A stretch of 64,000 nucleotides of DNA, from positions 528,097,137-528,161,136 of the forward strand of contig NC_081414.1 of assembly GCF_030272615.1 (NCBI RefSeq). The letters run 5' to 3'. This document shows, in pieces, positions 49,801-64,000 of the stretch. Positions within the stretch are counted from its first letter, which is position 1. Each line of letters starts with the position of its first letter. Below the pieces are notes generated by a model. The model did no database searches and was not told where the DNA came from. It saw only the letters and a list, made by a program, of their open reading frames with translations. The stretch is from Cryptomeria japonica (lineage: Eukaryota > Streptophyta > Pinopsida > Cupressales > Cupressaceae). Made by a program: the position numbers and the translations under genes.

Positions 49801-50544
49801 TTCATTAGCATAGCAGATTCTCTCCTCCTCTCTTTTGTTACTTCTTCTATGTGTTATTCTCATTCTTCTATTTGTTGTCCTTGGTGTTGTCTACTTGAGG
49901 ACGATGCAAAACATTGAGATCTCTTTTGGTCTCTCTCATGTTGACTCAAAAGACACATGTGTTCCCTTCTTCTAAGTGACCTTCCTTGATTGGGGAATGA
50001 AGAACAATTATGCATACATACATATGATATACATGAATTATAATACAGCATACTGACCCCGAGGAAAGCGAAGTCACCTTGTGCTTTGTGTTTTGTGTTT
50101 ATTATCCTTGGGCTTATCTCACACTTGGGGGCTAAATCCTTGTGATAACGTGCTCCTTTCCCTTCTCATTCTTATATGTATCACTACCTTAAAGCAATCA
50201 CCCCCGGTGAGGCGTGTGCGATCGCTTTAACGTAGGGGGGCATACATCCCGTTCATATCTTTTCAAGATACTTGAAAATTTCTTGACAAATTTAGCTTTG
50301 CCTTGAAAATTTTTGATATCTTTCTTGCATGACTCATAGTGAGGGAACCTTACTACTGACAGTCATGGTTCTCCCTCGTGATCTTCCCTTTTACTTTGTC
50401 AATCGAAGTCGTAAGATCCTTAGTCCACTGGGGGCTTGGTGTATCTTGCCTCCTTGACGTGGTGAAAGTTTTTCAATGTTGTTTCCTTGTACTTTACCGG
50501 AAGTATTGGCGTACGCTTATACTCTCGCTAAAGTGGGGGCTAAA
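49801..50544 (+). other. 3' untranslated region of element C
   Basis: Non-coding, collinear with 17201-17939 of B. It ends in AAAGTGGGGGCTAAA, the polypurine tract. Confidence 0.7.
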
Positions 50545-51771
50545 TGTAGCATCCTAAAATTGCGACACTTGCAATTTTGACTGCATTTGGGTCTTCACGA
50601 TGGCGATGCAACACGGAACCTGAATGGAGACCCCGAAACTTGTTCATGACATCAAAAACTGCATTTCTCAACACCCTAGCCTGATCCTCCTTGCACCCTG
50701 CTGCCCCTGGAGGTGGGACCATGGCACCCAACGCCCTGGTCCTTCAGGACTAGGGTGCCCAGCGCCCTGGTCCCTGGCCCTATTTTGGGCCCGGTCTCTT
50801 TTGGGCATCGGGTCTTTTAATTTGCAAATTGGAAAATAATATTTCTTGGTCGGCCTAAGGTCGGGAAAATTAGTCTATCAGCCCTAATTGACAAGTATAT
50901 AAACTACATTTCCCCTCTCAAAAAGGAGGAGGACATATGTGAGCAAGGCGTGAAAGCGATATTCAAACATTCAAGCATTCAAGCATTCAAGCATTCCTTC
51001 AAGCAATTGATCATTCTAAGTCTCCATTCAAGGCTAAGTGTTGCATTCAAGACAAGGATTCAACCATTGAAGAGGAGATCACATACAACATATAACATAC
51101 TACATACATTACACCTTCGCATGTAAGAATACAAACATTCTTACAACAAGGTATCAGTACTTGTTTACATTACAAACATTTACATTTACAGCATTCTCAT
51201 TTCTTGGTTAATTCCAAAACCGGGGTTTGACCTAAAGGCAAACCCCTCATCCCTAACCCCCCAATCGTCCTCTCTTTTCTGTGTGTAGGTTGCAGGTACG
51301 CGGCTGTAATTGAAGATCTGGAATCCTTGTGCAGAGACGAACAGATCCCCCTTCATTTCGTGGATTTTTCGGAGGACCGTGTGCACGCCGGGCACCATCG
51401 TCCCGTCAACTTTCGCTCAAATTTGCAGAACAGCACCGTCTCGAAATTTTACTGCTAATTTCAGGTCCGCAGCTTCATCCTATATTCCTATCTCTGTTTA
51501 TAAGTGAATCTTTCTCACTTTTCATGCTTTCCTAGCTTAATCTTTCTATCCACATTTCTTTACAAAAGAGGGTATCCTTGCTATCACAACCCTTAAAACT
51601 CATTTAGAATCCAATCTTGCATTGTGTGGGATTGGATCTTGTGGGTTTCAACCCCTCTTTTGAATGTAAAGTCTCTTCTAAGTGAAAACCATCAACCCTA
51701 GTGACTCTCCCTTCTCTCTCCTTGGAGTTGGGGAGGGGAGAACAACTAGGGTTCGATTTTTCCGCTTTACA
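50545..51771 (+). repeat. 3' LTR of element C
   Basis: 1,227 bp; nearly identical to the 5' LTR apart from the shorter minisatellite (two units) and an extra AAGCATTC copy near 50980. A TATA box lies at 50896-50903. Confidence 0.92.
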
Positions 51772-51776
51772 ATATC

Positions 51777-52055
51777 TAATAAGCAACAAAGCACAATTAA
51801 TCACTCAAAAGCACCAACATCAAGAAGGTGAAAGCAAGGTGTGAACACACATGTTACACACAATTAAGATTTGCTCAAAAGAATACGCAACAAAACAGAA
51901 CACGAGTCCTTAAGATCTTCAAAATCCTATGCCTCATTCACACGCATACAAAAGGAGGAAAAGAATACAACATAAGGTCGATACACCTCACACCAACTAA
52001 GGGCACAAGTGACACCAGAGATCCTAGTGTTTGCAACATGTGCTCTGATACCAAA
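51777..52055 (-). other. Interior of D, 5' part with primer-binding site
   Basis: The last 280 bp of the D interior after C. The minus strand at 52053-52042 reads TGGTATCAGAGC, the standard initiator-Met tRNA primer site, 2 bp from the LTR. This fixes the orientation of D. Confidence 0.88.
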
Positions 52056-56143
<4,088 letters not shown>

Positions 56144-56148
56144 GGTAA

Positions 56149-56430
56149 ACTTCCCCCAAAACACATGAATAGCATTTTCATTCATCTAGCATGCCTATTT
56201 CCTTTCATTCTACATCTTTGAATTTATATCACATGCACTTCCATTCACAAGCATTCATAGTTTGAAAACAACTAAATGTAAAATTCTATTTTTCAAGTAA
56301 ACAATCTTTTCATTTTCAGCGTAAATTAAATAAATTTCAAGTAAAGAAGGTGTAACACATGTATGCACGTATTTGCATATATATGTACATACATACATAT
56401 ATGTATGTATGTATGTATGTATGTACGTAC

Positions 56431-56478
<48 letters not shown>

Positions 56479-56880
56479 ATATATACATATATATACATAT
56501 GTAATGCATTTTCCTAAAAATATTAACATAAAACAACATGCATCATGGATAAAAGCTTCGAGATTTAATTGGTTAATAGAAAACATTTTAGAAATTCTAA
56601 AAATGCAATATGTCAAAGTGCTATGAATGAAAAGAAGCAAAGTGAAGTGAAAGAAACCATTATCCAACACATGATTATGATAAATATAAGTGAAAATAAA
56701 TGTAACTATATGTAAATGGAAAATAAATTAGATCTATTAAGTGCCATTATGAATGCCTAAGATCAAATCTGAAAAATATAAGTTACAATTATGCAACCCA
56801 CAAATCAAATTAACCCAAAAAATGGTTTTTTTATGAATTTAACCTCTAAAATATGTAATTTGATTAAAAATAAGATATAT
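56149..56880. other. DNA between elements D and E
   Basis: Continuous with 36115 before D inserted, so it is either more of the G 5' LTR or older flanking DNA. Non-coding. It contains ATGT and GT microsatellites (56385-56476), which create the spurious frames seen there. Confidence 0.5.
56385..56476. repeat. ATGT and GT microsatellites
   Basis: TATG-type tetranucleotides at 56399-56425 are followed by about 20 GT units to 56476. Confidence 0.85.
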
Positions 56881-58117
56881 TGTAGACACCTAAAAATGTC
56901 TCATTGATCATTTACTAATTATTCGTCTAATTGATTAAATAATTATTTAATTATTTAATTAAGTTAATTAATCTTATTCTTCTAATTTCATGTTTTATTA
57001 TCATCTTACTAGTTATTCTATTTCTTATTCTATCATTATTTAATCATTTTAACCATTTTCTAATATTAATTAAATATTGATTATTTAATTAATTTTGATT
57101 AATTCCCCAATTTAAATAATCTTTATTATTTAAATAAATTATATTTTCAATTTCTATCAATTAATCATTAACCCTTTTCTAAATATTAATTAAATATTTA
57201 CTATTTAATTAATTGTGATTTAATCCTTTAATTTAAATAATCTTTATTATTTAATTAAATTCCATTTCTAAAATAATTAAATAGTTTCTTTAAATTATTT
57301 AATTAGCTAATTAATTCTTCTAATTCCATTTCCAAATCCCCAAATTCTAATTTCATTTAACTTCAAATTCTTCTAATTTCTTCTAAATTCAATTACATGT
57401 GCATGATTTCAAAAATCAAATTGAATTCCAAAGTCAAGTTCTAAATATATTCAAATTCTAAGTTGAATTTAAAATAAATTTAATTATTTGAATAAATCTC
57501 ATGCAAAGATTAAATTGAAAATCTAAGTCAAAGTACAAGCACATGCTAAATTAATTAATTCGATCAATTAATTAATTAAATCATTTCTCTCCAATCTCTA
57601 TTTTCATCTTCTAGTTAGCTTTTTCTAAATGAAGTTTTCTTTGTCATCAATTAATTATCCTCCAATCATTATTTTTCTTCCTTCAGTTAGCTTTTTCTCA
57701 ATCAGTTAACTCATTTAATCTATTCAATCTATTTTGTCTCACCTCAAAATCAATAATTCAACTATTAATCAACATGTGAGCTCACATGAGTTCCACCTCT
57801 TGATCATTATGTTTCATCTTTCAATCCATCCTCTCCAATTATCTATAAATTGAGCATTCAAACTCCATTTTCAACAATCACGAACTTTGAATCTTTGTGT
57901 CATTTGTAGGTTGCCAGCACGATATCCGAGAGCCACCATACCACAAAGAGGAGAAGAACAATGGAAGACATGATGCACAATAGGGATTTTTACCTTGTTT
58001 AATTTTAGTCTATTTTGCATCTATTTCATTGGTTTGTGTTCGAATTGCTTAGATAGTTAAGGGATTCGTGATTTTCCTTATTTCCTATTTAGCAATGATG
58101 AATTTGAGCATAGCACA
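56881..58117 (+). repeat. 5' LTR of element E
   Basis: 1,237 bp from TGTAGACACC to TAGCACA. Rich in TTAATTAA-type sequence in its first half, with a TATA-like CTATAAATTG near 57842. Placed from the TG/CA ends and the adjacent primer site; no second copy is visible. Confidence 0.75.
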
Positions 58118-58120
58118 TTT

Positions 58121-58140
58121 TGGTGAACCCGACATGAACA
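58121..58140 (+). other. Primer-binding site of element E
   Basis: TGGTGAACCCGACATGAACA, one base different from the B and C sites and unlike the site of its relative A. Confidence 0.75.
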
Positions 58141-58242
58141 ACAGCTAATTAACCTTCTCTGTTTTATGTGTTATTTTTGCAGAACCTACGAATTTTTTCC
58201 TTTTTTGCAGATTTTGTGCAGATTTCAAAGCAGATCTATTTA

Positions 58243-58308
58243 TCACGCAATTGCCTACACAGGATCACACAATCACTCTGACATTATTACGCATTCGTTA
58301 GGAATATT
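58243..58308 (+). repeat. 22-bp repeat, first block of three
   Basis: TCACGCAATT, TCACACAATC and TTACGCATTC start at 58243, 58265 and 58287, exactly 22 bp apart. Confidence 0.8.
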
Positions 58309-58428
58309 ATTGTTATGTTATTTTTGTGCTTATTTATTTTTCAGTTCTCTAATCTGTGTAATTTTACATGAAATTGGGTAAATCTGGAAACAAATTATTT
58401 ATATTGCATGTTTTTGTTATGATAGTTT

Positions 58429-58620
58429 ATGGCACGTAAAGTACAATTCAGAATTTTGGGTGCCAGGAGGACAAAGGAGCAAAGAAGACAAGCCAGATGC
58501 CATCAACAAATTCTCAAAGCGGAAAAGAAGATACAAGATCTAGAAGACCAACTAGCCATCGACAGATACGATAGCTTAGTTCTCTCATATAGGGTGAAAT
58601 ATGATTTGATTAACATTTAA
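58429..58620 (+). CDS. Small basic coiled-coil ORF in the E leader
   Basis: 63 codons, MARKVQFRILGARRTKEQRR at the start, then a charged heptad-like stretch (ILKAEKKIQDLEDQL). It lies between two blocks of the 22-bp array, about 290 bp after the primer site and far upstream of gag. No family was recognised. It may be a chance frame or an upstream ORF; low confidence. Confidence 0.3.
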   Translation: MARKVQFRILGARRTKEQRRQARCHQQILKAEKKIQDLEDQLAIDRYDSLVLSYRVKYDLINI

Positions 58621-58720
58621 TGGATGATGAGAGACCTTTCTAGAACCTCACAATCTGTTTTGCAGGTTTCTGATCAAAATTAGCTTCAGTTTTTTATTTT
58701 TTGTTTTGTTTGTCTATGGA

Positions 58721-58874
58721 TCACGCAATCGCCTTGTTATCATCATGCAATCGATCTGTTAGGATCACGCAATCGCTCTATCAAGATCACGCAATCGCTC
58801 TAACAGAATCACGCAATCACCTATACAGGGTCACGCAATCGTGTAGGTATAATCACGCATTCATTTCTGTCATA
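58721..58874 (+). repeat. 22-bp repeat, second block of seven
   Basis: TCACGCAATC (once TCATGCAATC, last TCACGCATTC) starts at 58721, 58743, 58765, 58787, 58809, 58831 and 58853: six successive steps of exactly 22 bp. The 10-bp core is well kept; the other 12 bases vary. Confidence 0.9.
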
Positions 58875-58984
58875 ATTGAGTTCTCTATTTTCTGTGGATT
58901 TTATTTGGTTACGAATCATCTGTTTGCAGCCTGTGGCGAATTTACAAAGAGGATCGGATTAGCATCATAAACACTCATGCTCTC

Positions 58985-59215
58985 GGACTTCATTTTTTGG
59001 GCTTAAAATTAACAATGGTTTAAAATAGACATGCATGTGTAGCACTTCAGTTTGGGCTTAAAATTACCAATTGTTTAAAATCGACATGCATGTGTAACAC
59101 TTCAGTTTGGGCTTAAAATTAACAATAGTTAAAATTGACATGCATGCCTTCACATTTAAGTTTTGTGTTTAAAATTGGCATGCACATGCGTATTCAACAC
59201 CTCAATTTGAGCTTT
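58985..59215 (+). repeat. 55-bp tandem repeat, about four copies
   Basis: GGGCTTAAAATTA starts at 58999, 59054 and 59109, with a decayed copy near 59165. Units include GACATGCATGTGTA. Confidence 0.85.
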
Positions 59216-60200
59216 AAAATGAACGTGAATCAGGTTGCATACAGATTAACTCACATTTGATTTTCTTAAAGGAAAGAACTTTTATCGTGTTTGGGGTGGA
59301 CCTATTGTTGCATTAACTACCTTTCCACCCACCTTCGGGGTCTTGTGAGAAAGGGAGAAGGTGACAACGACGCTCAATTTTATTTTATTTCAAGTAGAGA
59401 GGGGTATCTTTGACTGGGGATTTCATCACCCCATAGAGGTACTTTGAATTGGGATACGTTGGGGATAGCATCTCTCCCAGCATACTCTCAAGTGGGTTTT
59501 TCGAGCCGCTATATAAACATACTAGTCAAGCGGCTAGAGTGTTGAGTGAATTTGGCGTATGTGGGGGCCTTCCCTGCACCGATAAGCTCAACTAAAGTCT
59601 TAAGTGGCTTGCTCTGAGAATCCGTCATTGGATTGAGACCCCTCGAAAGTTTGCAATAAGAACCAACTTAGTATCCCAAAACCCTACATTCAGTGATTCT
59701 AGGAGTGCGGATTGTACCCCATAGATGCCCTTCATGTACCTTGCATTATGATATAGAAATCCCTTGGTGATAAGATCTTTGGATCTTTGGGGTAAGAGAG
59801 ACTGGCATGCCCGAGAAGTGTGTGTCATGGAGTGGAGCCAGTGCTGCCAAACTCTCTATATGTTCATTTTATTTCGGTATTTTATTGCAAGGGCCTCATT
59901 TGAATGGTTTCCAATTTCCAGCCTAAGATTGTCTTCTATGTCTTTTTATGTATCATTGTATTAGACCAGTATTGAGTCAGTTATTTGGGTTATTTCAAGC
60001 CCTATCCTACGTATCTCTGAATTTTCTGAGATTGTTTGAAAACCAATTCAGTCAGCTATATCTACCTCTAAACAATTGTTCTCAGACTTGGAAAACCACA
60101 AAACTTGTCCTACAAACGGAATTACTGAAAACAAAGTCCATTTTTGAAACATCAAAACTTAAAAGTTTACACACTTGTGACCATAGGTAGCCCTTGCACA
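59216..60200 (+). other. Unique part of the E leader
   Basis: Moderately GC-rich, non-coding, in the same relative place as 9830-10440 in A. No homology between the two could be seen by eye. Confidence 0.5.
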
Positions 60201-60500
60201 AGTCTTTGCATAGTCATCATTTACATCATCCTAAGTCCTTACATAGTCCTCATTTACATCATCCTAAGTCCTTGCATAGTCCTCATTTACATCGTCCTAA
60301 GTCCTTGCATAGTCCTCATTTACGTCCTTATTATCATCCTAAATCCTTGCATAGTCCTCATTTACGTCCTTATTATCGTCCTAAGTCCTTGCATAGTCCT
60401 CATTTATGTCCTTATTATCGTCCATAGTCCTCATTCATGTCCTTATTATTGTCCATAGTCCTTGCATAGTCCTCATTTATGTCCTCATTATCACCCTTAG
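60201..60500 (+). repeat. 33- and 42-bp tandem repeats
   Basis: AGTCCTTGCATAGTCCTCAT recurs at 60201, 60234, 60267 and 60300 (33-bp steps), then at 60342 and 60384 (42-bp steps, with a 9-bp insertion containing CTTATT), then decays. All step lengths are multiples of three, which keeps a repetitive frame open at 60144-60458. Confidence 0.85.
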
Positions 60501-60686
60501 AAGTTGCATAATCTCTATTTACGTCCTCATTTAAGTCCTTGTCTAGACCTCATATGCGTTTGTCTTAGTACATCATCATTTGCATAATCATCCTAGAAAT
60601 TATTAGCATGCATCTTAATGGGTCTCCCAGGTGATGTTTTGCTCTCCTTCAAGCAACCTAATCTAGTGCCAAACGACAGTCAATGA

Positions 60687-60947
60687 GAAATTATTGATGG
60701 TCTAGCTAACTTATCCTGGGAATCAAGGAGAAACGCACCCCAGTATATAGGAGTCGAGTATGAGATAAATATGGAGTATAAAATTTCCCGTAGGATTGAT
60801 AGAGAAATTCTTGCAGAACGTCTAAGAGAAGAACTTGAAAAACTTGCGTTGCGGAAATCTCAAAATACTCAACAAGTCTCACATCCAAATCCTCAATATA
60901 GAGTCTATTCTGGTCTTGCATACCCCATACTTAGGTCTAGAGTCTAG
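60687..60947 (+). pseudogene. Charged ORF upstream of the E gag
   Basis: 86 codons directly after a stop, with EINMEYKISRRIDREI and LAERLREELEKLALRKSQ, predicted helical and charged. The nearest in-frame ATG is at about 60771. It may be an N-terminal gag segment cut off by mutation; not recognised otherwise. Confidence 0.35.
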
Positions 60948-61002
60948 CATTAGTTGTCATCTTGCATAAAGTTCTAAAACCACCCTCATATAGAAGTCTT
61001 AA

Positions 61003-61800
61003 ATGTCTATCACAAGGTCACAAAAGGTAAAAGCTACAATGGACCCAAACAACGACCAGTCTGTAAACCCAACTTGGAATATGGACATATCAACTAGTCA
61101 ATAGTCAAATTCTCAGGCAATACCCACGATACATGAAATACAACAACATTTAACACGTGAAGAGATTGAATCAGCTCAACAAGACCCACATGTCCTTGTG
61201 ATCTTAGATGCACTTATACATAGTGATAGGGCAAGTATCTCTTGTTGTTATTACAAAATGGGGCAAAATTACCTGAAGATTTTGATGTCACAGAAATCTT
61301 ACCACTAGGAAATATTATAAGTCAAGATAGCAGTCAAATATCGCATATGACACAAACGTAAGCAACGACCTCAAGTTTTCCTCAAAATGCACCAACATCA
61401 TCTATACAAACAAATGTCAGTTCAAACGCGAACTCTCAGTCAAGTGCATCATCTTCAACAATAAATGTTAGCGCACCAACACAGACCATACCGATAATAT
61501 CAAGTGTCTCAGCACCTATTCAAACACAAGTTCCTCAGACAAAAAGTGCAACCCAACCTTTGGTTTCCTATTCTATAGGATCAACATAGAGTCATCAAAA
61601 TGCAAATCTAGGTCTTGCCAATACAACGAGTACAACTCATCCAAACATGGGTTCACATATCACTTATTTCACAGTACCTAGTGGAACGTACAACATGCGA
61701 AATTATAATCATGGTACCTTCCAACAACCTCCTAGTTATGCTACCACGAACCCTTTTGTGGGAAATATACATGCACAAAGTGTACCTATAAGGACCACCA
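61003..61800 (+). pseudogene. E gag N-terminal region
   Basis: The ATG at 61003 (MSITRSQKVKATMDPNNDQ) leads to the TREEIESAQQDPHVLVILDA segment near 61157, then a frameshift near 61230, then LPEDFDVTEILPLGN and a long serine/threonine/glutamine-rich region to about 61795. Stops near 61110, 61361 and 61590. The capsid domain and zinc knuckle are missing because unrelated sequence follows. Confidence 0.65.
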
Positions 61801-63522
61801 TAATTTTAAAATAACAGAATTCACAAAATACACATAATCAAGAATAAATCATTGCCACATGTTCAAATACACAAGGTTAGAGAAAAGAAATTACATTTCA
61901 ACATATAAAGTTAAATAACATAAGCATAAACATAAGGAAACATATACCTTTACACTAAACCACAAGGTCAAATACAATGAATACATAATGTACAAATATG
62001 AAGACCACCCTAGTAGGAACTCCCAACACATCTCTCCATCGAGCACATCATGGGTGAGAACATTGTTGGAGCGCATTTCCACCCTACCATGAAGTAGTTA
62101 CACTTCCCTGGAATCTTTCATGACACGAAAGATACCCAGCCCACAACGAGGCAGACTAGCAATGTGATACTAATAAGAGTAATGGAATATTGTGTAGTGT
62201 GACATGCATACATCTAATGTTGAAGCATGAACCCAAAACACACAAGATGCATATAAAATATAGGAAGATAGAAGCAACACTCCTTGCTTGACTATCTAAA
62301 AATCATACAAAATCAGAGTCTTATCTCAATCACAATTGATCCACGAGGTACACATAACATGATTTTATCTCAACATTAAGAAATACAAAAATGCATAAAG
62401 CATACATAAACATATAGAAACTACATATGCATTAATAGCATACAAATATGTACATGTGGCATACAAATACACGCAAAGATTACAAGTGTATCCAAGAACA
62501 TATAAGTGCCTCAACTTATACTTGAATTTTTATCAAGAATTGAAAAGAACACCCCTCACCACTAATCTAAATGATATCCATGTCATCAATTCAAGAGTTT
62601 TTAATGGATATTTATTGCACCAATTGTTTACAAAAAGTCAATCATAATCCAAAATAATATTGTCTAAGAAGAAATATGTTATTATAGTGGAAACTTATAT
62701 ACTAAGATAAATTTGCTAGTCTATGTTAATGAATATATACATAAAAAATATTCATTTACCCATTTCCTCATATGGCCAAAATATGCTTACTTAAGCCAAT
62801 TCCAAAGGCTAAATGCACACTTAATTCTTCAAAGTAAATGCTAAATGGTAATATTCATATGAATCAAAATAGGATTTAGGGTCCTTGTCAACAAATTAAT
62901 TACTTAGCCTACATTATTCTCTACTCATAGCCTATGGTTTAACACAAGGATAAATAAACATGAATACAATACAAATACCCTTGATCTTTAAAAAAAAAAA
63001 TGACTAACTTTTAAATTAATCCAACCTCTATATATAGGTCTGAAATTTGCTATGCGGTTTTGTTATCTCTCATGCACCCCTATATCATAAAGTTATTTCA
63101 ATTTGAGGTTTCAAAATTTAAAGGTGTCTAAAGGTGCTACCTAGAATTAGAATAAAGTGAGTCATATTTTGGAAGACCAAGCCATTTATGGCCCCATGCA
63201 ATAGACAAGTCCATCAGAGTTCAAGCAAAAGAAAATAAGGCATATAAATTGAGAAAGTGCATGGTGTGAAGGATCACTAGGATTGCAAGATATGCACAGA
63301 ATGACCAATAAAAATTTATCAAAATTTTATGCAAAATAATGCTAGTCAAAAAATGGTAGGATATTGTGTCTTTATTCTATAGCAATTTTACCTAAACATA
63401 TGAAAATAGAAACAACCTTCCTTAACTAACCTTTCAAGATCTTAGTGCCATCTTAACCACAATCATCTCAAGGGTTAGACATAACATGAATTCATAAGGA
63501 AAACACAAGATAGCCTCACGAT
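61801..63522. other. Unexplained 1.7-kb segment inside E
   Basis: AT-rich non-coding DNA between gag N-terminal coding and pol. No LTR ends, terminal inverted repeats or target duplication were found by eye. The gag C-terminal part and protease of E are absent, so this is a replacement or an insertion combined with deletion. Confidence 0.55.
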
Positions 63523-64000
63523 ACATGAAACCAACTCTAGATTGGTTTGAAAACGATGAAGCCGTTGCAGAATTCCTTGGTTTCAGAGAGGGATTTCCAC
63601 AAGGTGATCACAAGGCAGGATTTGTTGTAGACCTGGATAGAACGACATACTTTGGAGAGGCAAGTACCTCTATAATAGAACATATGGATCAAAATAACCA
63701 TAATGGCAAGAGTGAGTTAGGCAACCTCCCTATCGAAAGAGCAAATTCAGCATTGCTCATGGAAGAAACTGAAGAGGTAAATATAGCAGAAGGAGAAGTT
63801 GTACATAATATCCACCTGGTAAAATCATTAAACCAGGAATAAAAGGAAAAATTCATACATTTTTTCAATCCACGTCCTATCAACTTCGCTTGGTCCTATG
63901 CGGATATGCCAGGCTTAGATCCTGTGTTGGTGTTACATCATTTACCTTTGCTACCAGGAGTTAAACCATACAAACAAAAATTAAGAAAAATGCATCCACA
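63523..64000 (+). pseudogene. E pol N-terminal region, cut by the window edge
   Basis: A frame open at 63525-63842 (MKPTLDWFENDEAVAEF) ends in a stop, then continues in frame with FFNPRPINFAWSYADMPGLD and LPGVKPYKQKLRKMHP at the edge. This matches the RT start of A (INFAWTYSDMSGLDPDLIMH). RT proper lies outside the window. Confidence 0.75.

Larger units (their letters stand above)
43878..51771 (+). mobile_element. Element C: second member of the B family, inside D
   Basis: LTRs 43878-45181 and 50545-51771, primer-binding site 45185-45204, gag-pro 46366-49800, polypurine tract before 50545. The duplication ATATC is at 43873-43877 and 51772-51776. Compared with B, its LTRs carry an extra segment of roughly 190 bp (44555-44740) and begin TGTAGCATCC, so B and C are subfamilies and not copies of one recent source. 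Confidence 0.92.
56881..64000 (+). mobile_element. Element E: second Tat-lineage element, truncated by the window edge
   Basis: An LTR (56881-58117), primer-binding site, long repeat-rich leader, gag from 61003, and the start of pol at 63523 continuing beyond 64000. The LTR start TGTAGACACCTAAAAATG resembles that of A, and the pol N-terminus is homologous to that of A. A stretch of 1.7 kb (61801-63522) interrupts gag/protease. Only one LTR is visible, so the target duplication cannot be checked. Confidence 0.8.

Noticed and set aside
52042-52053. tRNA gene fragment (GCTCTGATACCA)
   Set aside because: It is the minus-strand primer-binding site of D, 2 bp from the LTR; no tRNA cloverleaf surrounds it.
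56255-56670. Open frames on both strands at the microsatellite
   Set aside because: Created by ATGT/GT repeats (His-Thr and Tyr-Val runs).
58721-58874. CRISPR-like look of the 22-bp spaced repeats
   Set aside because: The period is 22 bp with a 10-bp core; CRISPR repeats and spacers are each longer, and the surroundings are a plant retrotransposon.

Overview
This 64 kb window reads as intergenic DNA from a large, AT-rich land-plant genome. No host gene, tRNA or rRNA gene was recognised. Almost everything that can be identified belongs to LTR retrotransposons inserted into one another. The families (chromovirus, Tat-lineage Ty3/gypsy with an antisense gene, Ty1/copia, LARD-like giant LTRs) are plant-specific. 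The size and nesting suggest a gymnosperm; the B/C family LTRs resemble sequence I associate with yew (Taxus), but that is recall and not a test.

Nesting, oldest to youngest, with letters used throughout. G: a decayed minus-strand chromovirus (Ty3/gypsy), whose pieces lie at 1951-2816, 6889-8155 and 33017-35358. H: a minus-strand copia-like gag-pro element (2817 to about 6889) inside the integrase of G. A: a plus-strand Tat-lineage element, 8161-33011 (24.9 kb), inside the reverse transcriptase of G, with target duplication CTTCT on both sides. B: a plus-strand non-autonomous gag-pro element, 11535-19011, inside codon 21 of the A gag gene (duplication CTTTT). D: a minus-strand LARD-like element, 36121-56143 (20.0 kb), with about 4.2 kb LTRs, a non-coding interior and duplication GGTAA. 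C: a sister copy of B, 43878-51771, inside the interior of D (duplication ATATC). E: a second plus-strand Tat-lineage element that begins at 56881 and runs off the right edge.

Functionally the coding parts are gag, protease, reverse transcriptase, RNase H and integrase remnants; nearly all carry stops or frameshifts. The exception is the 760-779 codon ORF of H, which is open and joins copia gag and protease to an acidic C-terminal region of unknown kin where integrase and reverse transcriptase should be. B, C, D and H carry no polymerase and would have to move with proteins supplied by other elements.

The most unusual structure is in the leaders of A and E: arrays of a short motif with a nearly exact 22-bp period (TCGTACGA-like in A, TCACGCAATC in E). 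A carries a further, inverted block upstream of its antisense gene. Other points of interest are a 31-bp self-complementary minisatellite that varies in copy number among the B/C LTRs, a GGACCGTG hairpin repeated in LTR and leader of B/C, a G-patch domain in the A polyprotein, an antisense plant-mobile-domain gene with its own TATA box, and a GC-rich island at 6480-6889.
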